From positions 6,748-70,747 of the forward strand of contig JAZDFC010000092.1 of NCBI GenBank assembly GCA_043808235.1: DNA of 64,000 nucleotides. The letters are read 5' to 3'. Made by a program: the position numbers and the translations under genes. This document shows positions 61,594 to 64,000 of this stretch, piece after piece. This DNA is from JAZDFC01 sp043808235. GTDB taxonomy: Bacteria > Bacteroidota > Ignavibacteria > Ignavibacteriales > Melioribacteraceae. Below the pieces are notes generated by a model, which was given only the letters and a program-made list of their open reading frames with translations, was not told the DNA's origin and did not search any database. The number at the start of each line of letters is the position of its first letter. Within the stretch, counting starts at the first letter, position 1.

Positions 61594-61740
61594 GTTCTTC
61601 TCTAATTTGATTTTTCCAAATGTACCATATAAACTGTACGTAAATCAAGTTAGTATTTCTATGAACTTTGTTTAAGTCAAAGTCGTTTTGCAATATAAAA
61701 AGCAAAGATTATTAAATTTGATTATAAGGAAGGAAATAAA

Positions 61741-62172
61741 ATGAAGACAAACTTTACAGCCCAAGTTGAAATTGAAATAAGTAGTATCCCTTCAAAAGTT
61801 TGGGACGCGTTAACTAATCCCGACATGATTAAACAATATTTTTTTGGTACGGAAGCCGTTTCCGATTGGAAAGTTGGAAGCCCACTATTATTCAAAGGCG
61901 TGTGGGAGGACACCGAGTATCTTGACAAAGGGATAATTCTGAAAATGGAAATTGAAAAATTATTTCAGTACTCATACCTAAGTTCATTTTCAAATCTACC
62001 GGATATTCCTGAAAACTATGCAACTATAACTTATGAATTATCCCCTTCGGAGAAAGGGACAAAGTTAGTTGTAACTCAGGACAATATCGCAAGCGAAGAA
62101 GCTCAAAAGCATTCTGAACAAAGTTGGTTAAGTGTATTAAGCGGATTGAAAAATTTAGTTGAGGCAAAATAA
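61741..62172 (+). CDS. SRPBCC/AHSA1-domain protein
   Basis: 143 residues of START-like fold. AHSA1 features: VEIEISSIPSKVWDALTNPDMIKQYFFG, SDWKVGSPLLFKG, GIILKMEIEKLFQYSYLSSFS, ITYELSPSEKGTKLVVTQDN and a C-terminal helix SWLSVLSGLKNLVE. GAAGGAAAT precedes the start. Such proteins bind hydrophobic ligands; the specific role is unknown. First gene of a four-gene operon. Confidence 0.9.
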   Translation: MKTNFTAQVEIEISSIPSKVWDALTNPDMIKQYFFGTEAVSDWKVGSPLLFKGVWEDTEYLDKGIILKMEIEKLFQYSYLSSFSNLPDIPENYATITYELSPSEKGTKLVVTQDNIASEEAQKHSEQSWLSVLSGLKNLVEAK

Positions 62173-62176
62173 ACCT

Positions 62177-62764
62177 ATGCCACAATTTTTCAAAACATCG
62201 TCCGGGTTACGTAAATGGTTCGAAAAGAATCATGACAAAAAAAACGAAATTTTTATCGGTTTTTATAAAAAGGGAACAGGTAAACCCGGCGTTACCTATC
62301 CGGAATCCGTTGATCAGGCATTGTGCTTTGGATGGATTGATGGGATAGGAAGATCAATTAATGAGGAGAGTTATTGCGTCAGGTTCACACCACGGAGACC
62401 TAAAAGTAACTGGAGCGCGGTGAATATCAAGAAGGTAGAAGAACTGAAAAAATTGGGATTGATGACTCCGGCAGGACTTGCAGCTTTCGAAAAATTTGAT
62501 GTAAAGAATTCCAAGATTTACTCTTATGAAAATGAAACTATCCAGCTTGATGAAGACTACGAGAAACAATTTAAGAAAAATAAAAAGGCGTGGGATAATT
62601 TTTTGATTATGGCGCCTTCGTACAGAAAGATTACTATCCGCTGGGTGATGAGCGCCAAACAGGATGGGACGAAAGTTAAACGTCTTCAGAGATTGATTTC
62701 TGACAGCAAAGCAAATAATAAAATAAAAGAAATGAGTTACGGAAAAAACAAGGGGAATTCATGA
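62177..62764 (+). CDS. YdeI/OmpD-associated family protein
   Basis: About 195 residues from ATG 62177 (a TTG at 62159 overlaps the previous gene). Conserved parts: FFKTSSGLRKWFEKNHDKKNE, GFYKKGTGKPGVTYPESVDQAL, CFGWIDGIGRSINEESY, RFTPRRPKSNWSAVN and KVEELKKLGLMTPAGLAAFE. The YdeI family is linked to envelope stress and bacteriocin tolerance, function unproved. It overlaps dinB by four bases (ATGA). Confidence 0.88.
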   Translation: MPQFFKTSSGLRKWFEKNHDKKNEIFIGFYKKGTGKPGVTYPESVDQALCFGWIDGIGRSINEESYCVRFTPRRPKSNWSAVNIKKVEELKKLGLMTPAGLAAFEKFDVKNSKIYSYENETIQLDEDYEKQFKKNKKAWDNFLIMAPSYRKITIRWVMSAKQDGTKVKRLQRLISDSKANNKIKEMSYGKNKGNS

Positions 62765-63297
62765 ACTCACCAAAAGCAATTCAAGAGAAAATAGAATCAC
62801 TTGTTAATCAATGGCAAAGTGAACTTGAGCGCTACAATGAAGATCAGTTTATTCGCAAACCCGCTGATAATTCGTGGTCAATCGGACAAGTATATGTTCA
62901 TCTGGCAGGTGCGGCAAAATATTTTCAATTGAAAAATGTTGAACTGTGTGTTACCAATAAAGGTGAAGAAATTAAAGGCGGAAAAAAAATACCGGGGAAA
63001 ATTTCTTTTTTACTCGGAATGTTTCCACCGGTAAAAATTAAAGTTCCTGCTTCGCCGGAATACACTCCCAACCAACCGGCAGGTAAGGAAGAGGTTACCC
63101 TAATGCTTAATGAAGTTTTAGCTCTTGTTAAAAATGCGGTACCGCTGGTAGAAAAATCATCCCCGTCGCATAAAACTTTACATCCGGCATTAGGTTCCTT
63201 GAACGCACGAGAATGGTATGAGCTAATCCCGATGCATTTTAAACACCATTTGCGACAGAAAAGCAGATTAGATAAATTTCTCGGAGTACAGTCATGA
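62761..63297 (+). CDS. DinB-family metal-binding protein
   Basis: 178 residues forming a four-helix bundle. Metal-ligand histidines appear in SWSIGQVYVHLAGAAKYF and in the C-terminal MHFKHHLRQKSRL. Members act as metal-dependent thiol transferases or hydrolases; the DinB name does not imply DNA polymerase. Overlaps its neighbours by four bases on both sides (ATGA type), so strongly coupled to YdeI and tag. Confidence 0.88.
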   Translation: MNSPKAIQEKIESLVNQWQSELERYNEDQFIRKPADNSWSIGQVYVHLAGAAKYFQLKNVELCVTNKGEEIKGGKKIPGKISFLLGMFPPVKIKVPASPEYTPNQPAGKEEVTLMLNEVLALVKNAVPLVEKSSPSHKTLHPALGSLNAREWYELIPMHFKHHLRQKSRLDKFLGVQS

Positions 63298-63860
63298 TAA
63301 CACGCTGTGGATGGTCCACAAACGATCCGATTTATATTCAATATCATGATGAAGAATGGGGAGTTCCCGTTCACGACGATAGAAAACTTTTTGAATTCTT
63401 AATTCTCGATGCATTCCAGGCGGGATTAAGCTGGTTAACAATTTTAAAGAAGAGAGAAAATTTTAGAAAGGCATTCGACAATTTCGATGCGCAGAAAATT
63501 TCAAAGTACAGTCAAAAGAAAATCGATAAGCTATTGAGCGATGAAGGCATTATCCGCAACAAATTGAAAGTGCATGCGGCTGTATCCAATGCCAAAGCAT
63601 ATTTATTAATTCAAAAAGAATTTGGATCATTCGATAAATATATCTGGCAATTTACCGGCGGCAAAACAATAATCAATAAATGGAAAACACTGAAAGAAAT
63701 TCCTCCGCGTACGGAAGAGTCGGATGCGATGAGTAAAGATTTGAAAAAGAGAGGATTCAAATTTGTGGGCTCTACAATTTGTTACGCTTTTATGCAAGCT
63801 GCGGGGATGGTGAATGATCACGTTGTAGATTGCTTCCGTTATAAACCGTTATTAAAATAA
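63294..63860 (+). CDS. tag: DNA-3-methyladenine glycosylase I
   Basis: 188 residues of the HhH-type Tag family. MITRCGW opens it (zinc-ligand cysteine), followed by YHDEEWGVPVHDDRKLFEFL, the catalytic/substrate ELxxFQAGLSW block (LDAFQAGLSWLTILKKRENFR), NKLKVHAAVSNAKA and the C-terminal VGSTICYAFMQAAGMVNDH and CF (zinc ligands). It removes 3-methyladenine from alkylated DNA. Last gene of the AHSA1-YdeI-DinB-tag operon. Confidence 0.95.
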   Translation: MITRCGWSTNDPIYIQYHDEEWGVPVHDDRKLFEFLILDAFQAGLSWLTILKKRENFRKAFDNFDAQKISKYSQKKIDKLLSDEGIIRNKLKVHAAVSNAKAYLLIQKEFGSFDKYIWQFTGGKTIINKWKTLKEIPPRTEESDAMSKDLKKRGFKFVGSTICYAFMQAAGMVNDHVVDCFRYKPLLK

Positions 63861-63902
63861 AAGGGAGTGTAAATAATTTTGTGTAAATGGTTAAAGTAGA
63901 AA

Positions 63903-63949
63903 GAGAGGCTAAGCGGAGTGGAGCGTAGCGAAACGGAGCTTAGCCTCTC
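63903..63949. repeat. 12-bp inverted repeat GAGAGGCTAAGC/GCTTAGCCTCTC
   Basis: Perfect arms (63903-63914 and 63938-63949) with a 23-base loop containing GGAGCGTAGCGAAACGGA, 43 bases after tag. No T-tract, so more likely a dispersed palindrome than a terminator. Confidence 0.82.
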
Positions 63950-64000
63950 GAAAATCGCGCTTGCATTAGGCGAAAATATTTAACAAATTCTTTAACCATT

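Noticed and set aside
63903..63949. Hairpin after tag as a Rho-independent terminator
   Set aside because: No T-tract on either side and a 23-base loop; listed as a repeat instead.

Overview
The window looks like chromosomal DNA of a member of the Ignavibacteria/Melioribacter branch of the Bacteroidota-Chlorobiota group. The basis is low-to-moderate GC and fifteen secreted proteins that end in the type IX secretion (T9SS) type A sorting domain in its typical Ignavibacteria form (NYPNPFNPTTTIKYSIP, then LKIYDxLGREVxTL, then SGVYFYR...KKMLLLK). No T9SS machinery gene is present. The assignment is inferred from protein style, not from a marker gene.

Layout. Positions 1-5.6 kb hold housekeeping genes: partial tsaC/Sua5, hisN-like phosphatase, a large unknown protein, an SDR, a yeast-type cytosine deaminase and a secreted unknown. 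Positions 5.7-17 kb hold five T9SS cargo proteins on the minus strand (three related NW-motif/G8-like paralogues, a Kelch protein, an LVIVD/RTX-like protein). A TPR hybrid histidine kinase with an AraC output (17.5-20.4 kb) faces a secreted Reg_prop beta-propeller. Next come a PQQ-propeller lipoprotein, a mini zinc ribbon and a further cargo protein. Positions 25.9-30.8 kb encode a sensor kinase whose extracellular part carries VCBS and ASPIC/UnbV modules, followed directly by its NtrC-type sigma-54 regulator. Positions 30.8-44.1 kb are one tightly spaced run of six T9SS cargo genes. Then come a small unknown, a secreted esterase, a membrane AraC regulator, and a five-gene operon of haem-motif and envelope proteins (47.9-51.7 kb). 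Positions 51.9-57.8 kb form an island-like segment: archaeal-type gatE-gatD flanked by two HEPN/nucleotidyltransferase modules, with a frameshifted unknown gene bounded by a perfect 28-bp direct repeat copying the gatD 3' end. Positions 57.8-64 kb hold phoH, DUF423, a succinate-semialdehyde dehydrogenase, an orphan Phd/YefM antitoxin, and an AHSA1-YdeI-DinB-tag operon.

The most striking signal is not a gene. Short palindromic repeats sit inside the coding sequence of the T9SS sorting domain, in frame. In 13 of the 15 cargo genes the insert is in the same surface loop, between the TTTIKYSIP strand and the LKIYDxLGR strand. Ten of these belong to one GTAGAGACG...CGTCTCTAC family, whose inner arms differ between genes yet stay complementary. 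Three belong to unrelated repeat families at the same loop. Two genes show the empty site. Further in-frame palindromes occur at other positions in three of the genes. This resembles, in principle, the protein-coding palindromic elements of Rickettsia, but is focused on an export signal.
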